Assembly (NCBI GenBank): GCA_048262255.1
Contig: JBLXFH010000002.1
Span: 310,001-374,000, forward strand
Origin: JABMNT01 sp048262255
GTDB taxonomy: Bacteria; Pseudomonadota; Alphaproteobacteria; Rhodospirillales; Casp-alpha2
DNA: 64,000 nucleotides
Direction: 5' to 3'
Shown: piece after piece, positions 44,498 to 53,184 of the stretch
How positions within the stretch are numbered: position 1 is the stretch's first letter
Layout: the number at the start of each line of letters is the position of its first letter
Notes under the pieces: generated by a model
Databases searched by the model: none
The model's input: the letters and a program-made list of their open reading frames with translations, nothing else
What the model was told of the DNA's origin: nothing
Position numbers and translations under genes: made by a program

Positions 44498-45091
44498 ATG
44501 GGTTATTCCGCCGAACACACCGCACAAACACGCCAACGGATTATCGATAATGCTTCGCAGCTCTTTAAAAAACATGGTTACAAAGGTGTAAATATCGATC
44601 AGATCATGGCCAAAAGTAATCTGACTCGAGGCGGATTTTATGCCCACTTTAAATCAAAAGATGATCTATTCATGGAAACCATCCGACCCATGGAGATTCC
44701 ACAGAATACGAAAAATGCTGGAAAAGACCCCACCGATTTCAATGCAATTATCGCCTATTACTTGAGTCCGGCGCACAGGGATCATCCCGAGTCCGGTTGT
44801 CCGCTGCCCGCCTTTGCGAAAGATATCGGCGTTTCCAATCCAGAAGCCCGACAGCGATATGCGAATCTTTTTAATGGTTTCACGCGCATTTTGATTGAAA
44901 CGATGAAAAACAGGGAAGACATCCGGTTTAAAGATCGTGCCATCGCTGTCCTGGCCCTGATGATTGGAGGAATTGTTGTCGCGAGGGCGCTTGGAAAAGG
45001 GAAAACTTCAGAAAAGATTCTGGCCGCCTGCCGGTCTGGCGCCCGGCTGCTTGCTGGTCATCAGGGCTCAAAAGGGACATCACAATCATGA
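44498..45091 (+). CDS. TetR/AcrR-family transcriptional regulator
   Basis: A 197-aa repressor. The N-terminal helix-turn-helix region (RQRIIDNASQLFKKHGYKG, then IMAKSNLTRGGFYAHFKSKDDLF in two parts) is followed by a ligand-binding domain containing a Cys (ESGCPLPAFAKD), which in related regulators of this kind may sense electrophiles. It likely represses its own gene and MAPEG through the 38-bp palindrome. The stop codon overlaps the start of the trans-3-hydroxyproline dehydratase gene (ATGA), so the two are translated together. Confidence 0.9.
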   Translation: MGYSAEHTAQTRQRIIDNASQLFKKHGYKGVNIDQIMAKSNLTRGGFYAHFKSKDDLFMETIRPMEIPQNTKNAGKDPTDFNAIIAYYLSPAHRDHPESGCPLPAFAKDIGVSNPEARQRYANLFNGFTRILIETMKNREDIRFKDRAIAVLALMIGGIVVARALGKGKTSEKILAACRSGARLLAGHQGSKGTSQS

Positions 45092-46095
45092 AAATCATAC
45101 CCATCGAAACCACCGAAATGCACACCGGCGGCGAGCCTGTGCGCATTGTGGATCGTGGTTATCCACAAATACCGGGCGACACCCTTCTTGAGAAACGCCA
45201 ATACGCCCGCCAGCATCTCGATCATTTACGGCGGTTTTTGATGTTTGAACCCCGTGGCCATTTTGACATGTACGGGGTTATCCCCGTTGAACCGGACCAT
45301 CCGGATGCTCATCTGGCGGTATTGTTTATACACAACGAGGGCTATTCCACCATGTGCGGCCATGCGGTTCTGGCATTGGGCCGCTATGCCATCGATAAAG
45401 GGTTGGTGGAACCACAGGCACCGGAAACCCAGGTCAATATTCAGTGCCCCTGCGGGCTTGTGCGTGTATTTGTTGAAGGCGTTCAGGGCCGCCCAGGCCG
45501 TGCCCGTTTTGAGAGCGTCGCGGCCTTTGTTCTGGCACGAGAGAAAGTCATATCAACAGTCGATTACGGACCCGTAGCAATCAACATCGCCTATGGCGGC
45601 GCTTTCTATGTCATCATTGCCGCAGATCAGTTCGGGCTAGACGTACGCACGTCCAAAACGGTCGACCTGGTCAACGTCGCCCAAACGATAACCGAGGCCA
45701 CAAAATCGCAAATAGAAATTACACATCCCGACGACCCCGATCTGGGTTTCCTTTATGGGACCATACTAACCGATGGTGACGACGCCTATTCGGACCAACC
45801 GACTGCCAACATCTGCGTCTTTGCCAATTCCCAGGTTGACCGAAGCCCTACCGGGTCCGGTGTTACGGCCCGAATCGCCCTGCAACATCGATGCGGATCT
45901 ATCCAAATAGGCCAACAGCGTCTGTTCGAGAGCATTACCGGCAGCATTTTCTCAGGAGAAGCCATCCAGGAAACGACTTGTGGGCCACATAAAGCCGTCA
46001 TCGTTGAAGTGGGGGGCATGGCCCACTATAGTGGCAGTTCGACGTTCACTTATGAAAAAGACGACAGCATCGGACAGGGTTTCTTACTGCGTTAA
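45088..46095 (+). CDS. trans-3-hydroxy-L-proline dehydratase (proline racemase family)
   Basis: The 335-aa protein is of the proline racemase superfamily. The first catalytic Cys is present (Cys90 in STMCGHAVLALG), but the second position is Thr255 (DRSPTGSGV) instead of Cys. Cys/Thr is the known hallmark of trans-3-hydroxy-L-proline dehydratases; racemases and 4-hydroxyproline epimerases have Cys/Cys. It should give delta1-pyrroline-2-carboxylate. A reductase for that product is not seen here. The gene is coupled to the TetR gene upstream and its last 12 bases overlap the end of the convergent TetR at 46084. Confidence 0.85.
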   Translation: MKIIPIETTEMHTGGEPVRIVDRGYPQIPGDTLLEKRQYARQHLDHLRRFLMFEPRGHFDMYGVIPVEPDHPDAHLAVLFIHNEGYSTMCGHAVLALGRYAIDKGLVEPQAPETQVNIQCPCGLVRVFVEGVQGRPGRARFESVAAFVLAREKVISTVDYGPVAINIAYGGAFYVIIAADQFGLDVRTSKTVDLVNVAQTITEATKSQIEITHPDDPDLGFLYGTILTDGDDAYSDQPTANICVFANSQVDRSPTGSGVTARIALQHRCGSIQIGQQRLFESITGSIFSGEAIQETTCGPHKAVIVEVGGMAHYSGSSTFTYEKDDSIGQGFLLR

Positions 46096-46740
46096 CCCGT
46101 GGGCCGCAGCAAAGGTATCAACCGCGTTTTTGGCAATTTCGGTAATCTCTTGCGGACTTAATGTCGGCTTCAGGCCCAACAGCATTTCCATATTCAACGG
46201 GAACGTAACCATGCCCAGGAACTTTCGTGCCTCAACCGTAGTATCCGCAGCCTCCAATTGCCCTGACTCGACAAGAATATCCAGATAAAGGGCCAACTGG
46301 TTGATAACCCAACCGGGCCCCATTTCAAAAAAAGATTTGCCCAGTTCCGGAAAACGGCCAGATTCGGAAATGACGACACGGATCATTTCAATACCTTGCG
46401 GGGATGTGATAATCCGTAACACATGCTCCCCCGTTTTCTGAAGGATATCGCAAGGTAACTCATTTGTGATCAGGTCTTCGGACGATAACGGACAGTTCTC
46501 CCGCCCGCCTTGTTGTTCACAAAGCATGTGCATGATATCGCCAAACAGAGATTCTTTATTTTCGTAATAACTGTATACCGTCCGCTTGGAAACCTCGGCT
46601 TCTGCGGCAATAGCGTCCATGCTGACAGAACCGAAGCCCCGCTCCAGAAACAGCTTGGCCGCTGCTTCAACAATCGACACCTGCTTTGGTGTCATTGCCG
46701 CTTCTTCATGTAAATCCAACTGAAGTGCGGGGGTTGCCAT
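46084..46740 (-). CDS. TetR/AcrR-family transcriptional regulator
   Basis: A 218-aa repressor with helix-turn-helix VSMDAIAAEAEVSKRTVYSYYENKE (in two parts, ~40-65) and an AefR-like C-terminal domain. AAGGAG lies 8 bases before the start codon. It is divergent from the MMPL operon, with an inverted repeat at 46775-46801 in the shared promoter region. It probably represses that operon in answer to a hydrophobic compound. Confidence 0.9.
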   Translation of the reverse strand: MATPALQLDLHEEAAMTPKQVSIVEAAAKLFLERGFGSVSMDAIAAEAEVSKRTVYSYYENKESLFGDIMHMLCEQQGGRENCPLSSEDLITNELPCDILQKTGEHVLRIITSPQGIEMIRVVISESGRFPELGKSFFEMGPGWVINQLALYLDILVESGQLEAADTTVEARKFLGMVTFPLNMEMLLGLKPTLSPQEITEIAKNAVDTFAAAHGLTQ

Positions 46741-46774
46741 ACAAAAACTCCTTGACCTGAAAATAAAATCAAAT

Positions 46775-46801
46775 TAGTAAACTACACCGTACCGTTTACT
46801 A
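46775..46801. promoter_or_regulatory. Inverted repeat, probable operator of the divergent TetR/MMPL pair
   Basis: TAGTAAAC (46775-46782) and its complement GTTTACTA (46794-46801) are spaced by 11 bases. They lie 35-61 bases upstream of the TetR gene and 81 bases before the MMPL gene. Confidence 0.6.
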
Positions 46802-46881
46802 CACTACTCGGTATAGTCTACATACAAAAAGATAAAAATCAAAATCTGCGTCATAAAAAAATCATACGAGGAGATTAACTC

Positions 46882-49287
46882 ATGGATACGGTTCATGGAA
46901 TCACAAATTCAAACGGCAAGGTCAACAGTGCCTTTGACCTGAAAGTTGTTGGCTTTTCCCAATGGATTCTCAAATGGCGCTGGTTTGTGATTATCGCAAC
47001 GTTGGCGATTGCCCTTTCGGCAGCTTCCGGGGCCCGTTTTCTGGGTTTTTCAACGGACTATCGTGTGTTTTTCAGTGACCAGAACCCGCAATTGACAGCC
47101 TTTGAGGATTTACAGAAAATCTACACCAAGGATGACAACATCCAGTTGGTTCTCAAACCGGGTGCTGGCGATATGTTCACGCCTGAACTGATGGCCGCAA
47201 CCCGTGAACTGACCGAGAAAGCCTGGAAGACACCCTATGCAACCCGTGTCGATTCGCTTACCAATTTCCAGCACAGCTATGCGGACGGTGATGATTTAAC
47301 CGTCCGCGACCTGATCAACCGACAAGGCCTCGTCACCCAGGAAATGGCAGACGAAGCCAAGGCCGTTGGGCTCAACGAACCATTGCTGGTTAACCGTCTG
47401 GTTTCACCGGACGGCAAAACCGTCGCCATCAACATCAATCTGACGTTACCGGGAGAGAGTCTGGAGGAAGGCCCTTCCGCCATGGCCTATGCGCGACAGA
47501 TCGCTGATGAGTTCCGGCAGGCCAACCCCGAGGTGCGTGTCGCAATCACCGGGCTGGCGGCGTTGAACAACGCGTTTTCAGAAGCCTCCATGGCCGATAT
47601 GGAAAAATTGATCCCGCTGATGTATGGCGGGCTGCTCTTGGTCATGGTGCTGTTGTTGCGCTCTTTTAGCGGAACAATTGCGACAATCATGGTCATTGGT
47701 TTGTCGGCAGCTACGGCAATGGGGTTAACCGGATGGATGGGTATTCTCCTGACGCCGCCATCCTCCACAGCACCAACCATTATTCTGACCATTGCCATTG
47801 CTGACAGCGTACACATCCTCATCACCATGCTACATGAAATGCGTCAGGGCGCGACAAAACGCGACGCGATTATTGAAAGCATACGCGTCAATTTCTCACC
47901 GGTCTTTCTGACCAGCATAACGACTGTCATTGGCTTCATGTCTCTGAACTTCAGCGATGCACCGCCGTTTCAGGATCTCGGCAACATCACGGCCATGGGC
48001 GTGATGGCTGCCTGGGCCTATTCCATCCTGTTTCTTCCAGCGCTGATGTCCGTTCTGCCTGTCCGCGTAAAACCACAGGCCACATCGCAGGCAACCTCCA
48101 TGACCAAACTGGCAAACCTGATCATTTCAAGATACCGCCCCATCTTCATTGGTATGACGGTGCTGGTTGTTTCCCTGACGGCCCTTATTCCGCAAATCGA
48201 ACTGAACGACAAATTTGTCGAATATTTTGACAAGTCCATCGCCTTCCGCACGGACACCGACTTTGCCCAGGAAAACCTGAGTGGCGTCTATCAGATGCAG
48301 TTTTCAATCACAGCCAGTACCGAAGGCGGAATTAGCGACCCCACGTATCAGAAAAATCTGGACGCTTTCAAGGTCTGGTTTGCCGAACAGCCAGAGGTCG
48401 TTCATGTGCAAAGCCTGACCGATATCATGCTGCGCCTGAACAAGAACATGCATGGCGATGATCCGGCTATGTATAGCCTGCCAGAAGAACGTGATCTGGC
48501 GGCGCAATATCTGTTGCTATTTGAAATGTCCCTGCCCTATGGACTGGATTTGAACAACCAGATCAATGTCGATAAATCGGCATCACGGTTCATAGCAACG
48601 CTCAAGAATGTCTCAACCCGCGAAGCCCGCGATCTGGAAGATCGGGCGGAAGCCTGGCTGCAGTCCAACTTCCTGTCTTCGACGTCTGCAGAAGCGACAG
48701 GCCCCTTCATCATGTTTGCCTATATTTCACAGCGCAATATCGAAGGCATGTTGGTGGGAACAACGCTGGCGTTCATCTTGATTTCCCTGCTCCTGACCTT
48801 CGCTTTGCGCGATATCAAACTGGGCGCCGTCAGTCTGGTGCCCAACCTAGTGCCAGCCCTCATGGCCTTTGGCTTGTGGGCAGCCTTTATCGGTCAGGTG
48901 GATGTGGCGGCCTCCATTGTCACAGCAACCAGCATGGGCATCATCGTTGATGCGACGGTTCACTTCCTGAGCAAATACCAGCGCGCGAAAAGACAGCGTA
49001 ACGCCGACACCCCCGATGCTATACGCTATGCCTTCTCCACCGTTGGCACAGCGCTCTGGGTGACTTCGGCCATTCTCATTGCCGGGTTTGGCATTCTGTC
49101 GCTCTCGGCTTTCCGCATCAATCAGGAACTTGGGCTTCTGACCGCCATCACCCTGGTCTGCGCCCTGTTGGCGGACTTTTTATTGCTGCCTGCCCTCCTA
49201 CTCATCGTCGACAAAGACAAAAAATCTGTAGAAAAAAAGGATATTTCAAATGACCTCCCAAATCAGCCCGTTCTTGCAACGAAATAA
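46882..49287 (+). CDS. MMPL/RND-family transporter
   Basis: An 801-aa inner-membrane protein of the RND superfamily (MMPL/HpnN-like, hydrophobe exporters). There are about twelve membrane helices in two halves. The helix-4 type segments IILTIAIADSVHILITMLHE and TATSMGIIVDATVHFLSKYQ carry the acidic proton-relay residues (Asp/His). It is the first gene of an operon with a LolA-like and an outer-membrane protein gene, and is expected to move lipids or hydrophobic compounds through the periplasm. A purine-rich GAGGAGA lies before the ATG. Confidence 0.9.
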   Translation: MDTVHGITNSNGKVNSAFDLKVVGFSQWILKWRWFVIIATLAIALSAASGARFLGFSTDYRVFFSDQNPQLTAFEDLQKIYTKDDNIQLVLKPGAGDMFTPELMAATRELTEKAWKTPYATRVDSLTNFQHSYADGDDLTVRDLINRQGLVTQEMADEAKAVGLNEPLLVNRLVSPDGKTVAININLTLPGESLEEGPSAMAYARQIADEFRQANPEVRVAITGLAALNNAFSEASMADMEKLIPLMYGGLLLVMVLLLRSFSGTIATIMVIGLSAATAMGLTGWMGILLTPPSSTAPTIILTIAIADSVHILITMLHEMRQGATKRDAIIESIRVNFSPVFLTSITTVIGFMSLNFSDAPPFQDLGNITAMGVMAAWAYSILFLPALMSVLPVRVKPQATSQATSMTKLANLIISRYRPIFIGMTVLVVSLTALIPQIELNDKFVEYFDKSIAFRTDTDFAQENLSGVYQMQFSITASTEGGISDPTYQKNLDAFKVWFAEQPEVVHVQSLTDIMLRLNKNMHGDDPAMYSLPEERDLAAQYLLLFEMSLPYGLDLNNQINVDKSASRFIATLKNVSTREARDLEDRAEAWLQSNFLSSTSAEATGPFIMFAYISQRNIEGMLVGTTLAFILISLLLTFALRDIKLGAVSLVPNLVPALMAFGLWAAFIGQVDVAASIVTATSMGIIVDATVHFLSKYQRAKRQRNADTPDAIRYAFSTVGTALWVTSAILIAGFGILSLSAFRINQELGLLTAITLVCALLADFLLLPALLLIVDKDKKSVEKKDISNDLPNQPVLATK

Positions 49288-50083
49288 AACTGCGCCCGCC
49301 TTGCTATTTGCAGGGCTGGCTCTGCTGGCCGTCTCAACGGCGCCCGCATTGGCGGAAACACCCGAAGAAAAAGGCCTCGCCATCGCCCAGGAGATCGACC
49401 GTCGTGACATCGGTTTCGGCGACAGCCAAACCACCCTGTCGATGATCCTGACCAATTCCCATGGAGAAACCAGCACCCGCAAGCTGCGCCTCGCAACGTT
49501 GGAAAATCCGGAAAAAACAGAGGGGGACAAAAGCCTGACGGTTTTTGACCATCCTCGCGACATCAACGGAACCGCTTTTCTAAGTTTCACGAAAATCCTC
49601 GAACCGGATGATCAGTGGCTCTATCTGCCAGCCCTCAAACGGGTCAAACGGATATCCTCGTCCAACAAGTCAGGCCCTTTTGTCGGCTCCGAGTTTGCCT
49701 ATGAAGACCTGGTTTCCTTTGAGGTTGGCAAATATACCTACAAATGGATAGCCAATGAAAAATGCGGAGAGCTGACCTGTTTTGTCGTCGAGCGTTTCCC
49801 TTTGTATGAAAACTCCGGTTACACCCGGCAAGTCACCTGGGTCGATCAACAGGAATACCGCGTCCAGAAGGTCGAATTTTATGACCGCAAGGAATCACTG
49901 CTGAAAACCTTGGTTCAGTCGAAATACGAGAAATATCTCGGTCAGTACTGGCGGCCTTTGCAGATGGAGATGAAGAACCATCAAACCGGAAAAGAGACCA
50001 CCCTCACGTTTGAGCCCTATGAGTTCCGGGTCGGTCTCAACGACGGCGCATTCACACCCAATCGCCTGAAGAAAATCCGTTAA
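49250..50083 (+). CDS. LolA-like outer-membrane lipoprotein-sorting family protein
   Basis: A 277-aa periplasmic protein with signal peptide (FAGLALLAVSTAPALA) and the LolA-like barrel segment. Typical phrases are FDHPRDINGTAFLSFTK, DQWLYLPALKRVKRISSSNK, GSEFAYEDL and a closing YEFRVGLNDGAFTPNRLKKI. In clusters of this kind the protein is thought to carry the hydrophobic cargo of the MMPL transporter. It overlaps the MMPL gene by 38 bases and is followed after 2 bases by the outer-membrane protein gene. Confidence 0.85.
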   Translation: MTSQISPFLQRNKTAPALLFAGLALLAVSTAPALAETPEEKGLAIAQEIDRRDIGFGDSQTTLSMILTNSHGETSTRKLRLATLENPEKTEGDKSLTVFDHPRDINGTAFLSFTKILEPDDQWLYLPALKRVKRISSSNKSGPFVGSEFAYEDLVSFEVGKYTYKWIANEKCGELTCFVVERFPLYENSGYTRQVTWVDQQEYRVQKVEFYDRKESLLKTLVQSKYEKYLGQYWRPLQMEMKNHQTGKETTLTFEPYEFRVGLNDGAFTPNRLKKIR

Positions 50084-50085
50084 AA

Positions 50086-51303
50086 ATGACAGAGCGCTTC
50101 CCCTACGTTCTGGTCATGGCGATGCTGCTGAACCCCGTCAGCAGCATCGCCCTTCAGGCTGCCGAACTGGAAATGGCCGGTTCCGGCAGTCTGGAAGTTC
50201 GGGTGTTTCCGAACGCACGGTCCTACAATGGGCAAAAGCGTTCAACCTTTTCGCCATCCGTCAGTCTGGAACCGGAATTCGTTTATGAAACGCAAGACGG
50301 CGCAGACCGACTGACCTTCATTCCTTTTGCCCGGCTTGATGCCCATGACGACCGGCGCAACCATTATGATCTGCGCGAAGCCAACTGGCTGCATCTGGCC
50401 AACAGATGGGACATGCAGGTCGGTCTTGGCAAAGTGTTTTGGGGGGTTACGGAATCCCGCCATCTTGTCGATATCATCAACCAAACTGACACTATTGAGA
50501 ACACCGACGGGGAAGACAAGCTGGGCCAACCGATGATCAATGTGAACCTGCAAAGCGATTACGGGACATTAGGCTTGTTCATCTTGCCCGGCTTTCGCGA
50601 ACGCACCTTCGCCGATGACGATGCCCGCCTGCGCGGTCCAAAGCCCATGCAAGCCGATGATGCGACTTACGATTCCAGCGCCGAAGCGAAACATGTGGAT
50701 CTGGCCGTTCGCTGGTCCCAAACGATGGGCGACGTCGATTTTGGCATCAGCCATTTTCATGGCACCAGCCGAGAGCCACGCGCCATTTCCAGCACCCGTG
50801 CCGACGGCGCTCAGGTGTTCATTCCCCATTACGATCAAATCGAACAGTCCGGCCTCGATCTCCAGTACACGCAGGATGCCTGGTTATGGAAGGCAGAAAC
50901 CATTGTCCGCACGGGTCACGGAGACCGCTTCGCTGCGGCTGTTGCCGGTGTGGAATATACCTTTTACCAGATAGCCGAGGGCACCTCTGATCTCGGTCTA
51001 CTGGCCGAATACCTCTACGATGGACGAGACACCAGCGCACCGGCAACCTTAGCCAATAATGACCTGTTTATTGGGGCCCGCTGGACTCTTAATGATGAAC
51101 AGGACAGCAGCCTTCTGGCTGGCGCCATCATCGACCGGAACACGCAGGAGACCGCTATCTCGTTTGAAGCGGAACGCCGTTTGAGCGGATATCTGAAAGC
51201 CGAAATTGAGGCCCGCTGGACGGAGAATGTGCCGTCAAACGGCTCGTTTTCAGGCATTCACAACGATGATCATGTGATTTTTCGGCTAACGCGGTATTTT
51301 TAA
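50086..51303 (+). CDS. Predicted outer-membrane beta-barrel protein
   Basis: A 405-aa protein with signal peptide (VLVMAMLLNPVSSIALQAA) and alternating amphipathic strands. It ends in a terminal Phe (FRLTRYF), the usual outer-membrane insertion signal. It is encoded third behind MMPL and LolA-like genes, as DUF1302-like barrels often are; I do not see enough to name the family. It may receive or release the compound moved by the operon's transporter. Confidence 0.7.
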   Translation: MTERFPYVLVMAMLLNPVSSIALQAAELEMAGSGSLEVRVFPNARSYNGQKRSTFSPSVSLEPEFVYETQDGADRLTFIPFARLDAHDDRRNHYDLREANWLHLANRWDMQVGLGKVFWGVTESRHLVDIINQTDTIENTDGEDKLGQPMINVNLQSDYGTLGLFILPGFRERTFADDDARLRGPKPMQADDATYDSSAEAKHVDLAVRWSQTMGDVDFGISHFHGTSREPRAISSTRADGAQVFIPHYDQIEQSGLDLQYTQDAWLWKAETIVRTGHGDRFAAAVAGVEYTFYQIAEGTSDLGLLAEYLYDGRDTSAPATLANNDLFIGARWTLNDEQDSSLLAGAIIDRNTQETAISFEAERRLSGYLKAEIEARWTENVPSNGSFSGIHNDDHVIFRLTRYF

Positions 51304-51309
51304 GGACAG

Positions 51310-52098
51310 TCAGACGAAGGTCACGCGCACTTCCCCTAAAGGCGTAACGCGAGAAAGCACCGTACATGGCTTGGTTATCCATTGTGTGGCGACAATGGAA
51401 CCGGTCATGATCACATCCCCCGCCTTCAGAACCTCGTCGCGTTCCGCCTTTTGATTGGCGAGCCACGCCAGAGCCTGCAGCGGGTTGCCCATGACGGCAC
51501 TGCCCCGACCTTCACCGATCTCAGTCCCGTCAATCTGCATGACCCCGTGCGCCATGCTTAAATCCATATCCGTTATCGGCACTGGCGGCCCAAGCACGGC
51601 CCCGGCGGAAAAGAAGTCATCGGCAATCAGGCTGGGGGTGCCAAAATCATGAAAATCGGCATAACGGTTATCGACGATCTCGACAGCGGCCATGGCCACT
51701 TCTACGGCATCAGCAACAGAGGCCTGCGAAAATGGCGTGTCACCCGGCTTCAGAGTCCGGCCCAGCCGAAGCGCAATTTCACATTCCACCCCAACCCCGA
51801 CGAAATCAATAAGTCTCAGGGTCACCGCATCGGACACCACTTCATTGGCATAGAGCCTGCCCGCACACGGATGGTCAATGCCCAGAAACTCCTGCATGAC
51901 CGGCGTTGTGCAACCAATCTTATGGCCAATGGCAGGCCCTTTCTCAGCCTCAAGCAGGGCACATAGAGCATTCTGCACATCGTAGCCTTCAGAAACGGTT
52001 GCCGGCGCAAGGTTGTCTGCTAGCCGTTCGGCAGCGCTTTTGGACTGGCGCATTTGGGCAAAAGCCTTTGCCGCATCTTCTATAGTGCCCGCTTTCAT
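51310..52098 (-). CDS. 2-keto-4-pentenoate hydratase-family protein
   Basis: A 262-aa member of the fumarylacetoacetate-hydrolase fold group closest to 2-oxopent-4-enoate hydratase/2-hydroxyhepta-dienoate enzymes. It has GHKIGCTTPVMQEFLGI, the metal-ligand stretch GVECEIALRLGR, AAVEIVDNRYADF and the C-terminal GDVIMTGSIVATQW. The substrate in vivo is unknown: no meta-cleavage dioxygenase is near. It overlaps the MDR gene (52095) by 4 bases, forming a two-gene leftward unit. Confidence 0.82.
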   Translation of the reverse strand: MKAGTIEDAAKAFAQMRQSKSAAERLADNLAPATVSEGYDVQNALCALLEAEKGPAIGHKIGCTTPVMQEFLGIDHPCAGRLYANEVVSDAVTLRLIDFVGVGVECEIALRLGRTLKPGDTPFSQASVADAVEVAMAAVEIVDNRYADFHDFGTPSLIADDFFSAGAVLGPPVPITDMDLSMAHGVMQIDGTEIGEGRGSAVMGNPLQALAWLANQKAERDEVLKAGDVIMTGSIVATQWITKPCTVLSRVTPLGEVRVTFV

Positions 52099-53087
52099 CC
52101 CGCGGCCCCATTTGCAACAAACAGGATTTTCCCGTCCCGTCCTTCACGCTCAGCATGGGCCAGCGCTTCCGCCACCTGATCGAAGCGATAGGTCGCCTCA
52201 ACCGGGGAATGCAATACACCATCCATGAACAGCTGCGCCATTCCGGCATAGACATTTTCAATTTCAGCCCGCGACTGCTGAAACAGGCGTTTGACCAGCC
52301 AGAAGCCGGTCAGGCTGATTTGATGGATAATTGCCTGGGTGGGTGTGATCATGCAGGGTTCACCCGAGAGAAACCCATAATTTACCACAATCCCGCCATC
52401 GGACAGGCAATCTGCCAGATGCTGGCAGGATTTTCCACCTGCCGCATCAATGGCAAGGGGTACATTTGCGTCACCAATTTCGGCCCGCACCCGCGCGCCC
52501 AGATCATCGCCATCGACAAACACCAGATCGGCGCCGATGGTTTTTAAAGGTTCCACCAGTTCGGCGCGCCGGACAATATTGATGGTTTTCACATCCATCT
52601 GTTTGGCAAGTCGAATCACATGTTGGCCAACGGCCGAATTGGCAGCGTTCTGGATCACCCAGTCATCGGCTTCCAGATCGGCAAAATCTTCGAGCATGAA
52701 ATGCGCAGAGGGTGGATTGGCCTTCATCTGCGCCGCCTGCAAAACGTCCAGCGTATCGGGGATACGGACCACCTGCTCCACCGGACAGACAATCTTTTCC
52801 GCCCAATTTCCGCGCCCCAGCAACAGCACCCGTTCACCAACCTTATAGTCTTCGACCCCGGCTCCCAGTGCCAAAATCCGGCCCACGCCCTCAATCCCCT
52901 GTCGGGCAGGCAAGGTATCCGGGCCCGGGTATTCACCCCGGATAATCAGAAGGTCAGCCGGGTTAATAGCCGAGGCCTCAACGGCAACAACAACTTCGTT
53001 CGCGCCGGGGGCATCCGGGTCCGCAACCTCAATGCACTTGCACACTTCATGCGGCACACCAAACGCGGCATATTCGATAACTTTCAT
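52095..53087 (-). CDS. Zn-independent MDR-family reductase (2-enoyl thioester reductase-like)
   Basis: A 330-aa medium-chain dehydrogenase/reductase of the MECR/ETR1 group: catalytic-Tyr region RGEYPGPDTLP, QNAANSAVGQHVIRLAK (NADPH-binding glycine-poor motif) and SGEPCMITPTQAIIHQISL. There are no catalytic zinc ligands. ATG 53087 is chosen because GAGGG precedes it at the proper distance; ATG 53093 sits directly on that site. Likely role: reduction of an enoyl or unsaturated carbonyl product, with the hydratase encoded downstream. Confidence 0.8.
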   Translation of the reverse strand: MKVIEYAAFGVPHEVCKCIEVADPDAPGANEVVVAVEASAINPADLLIIRGEYPGPDTLPARQGIEGVGRILALGAGVEDYKVGERVLLLGRGNWAEKIVCPVEQVVRIPDTLDVLQAAQMKANPPSAHFMLEDFADLEADDWVIQNAANSAVGQHVIRLAKQMDVKTINIVRRAELVEPLKTIGADLVFVDGDDLGARVRAEIGDANVPLAIDAAGGKSCQHLADCLSDGGIVVNYGFLSGEPCMITPTQAIIHQISLTGFWLVKRLFQQSRAEIENVYAGMAQLFMDGVLHSPVEATYRFDQVAEALAHAEREGRDGKILFVANGAAG

Positions 53088-53184
53088 AAGCATCCCTCAG
53101 TTCTGGCTGATTTTGACTGATCGTAGCCAGATCATAAGGATGCGCCAACCCTTAAACCGCCAGAAGGGTCTGATAGACCGCTCT

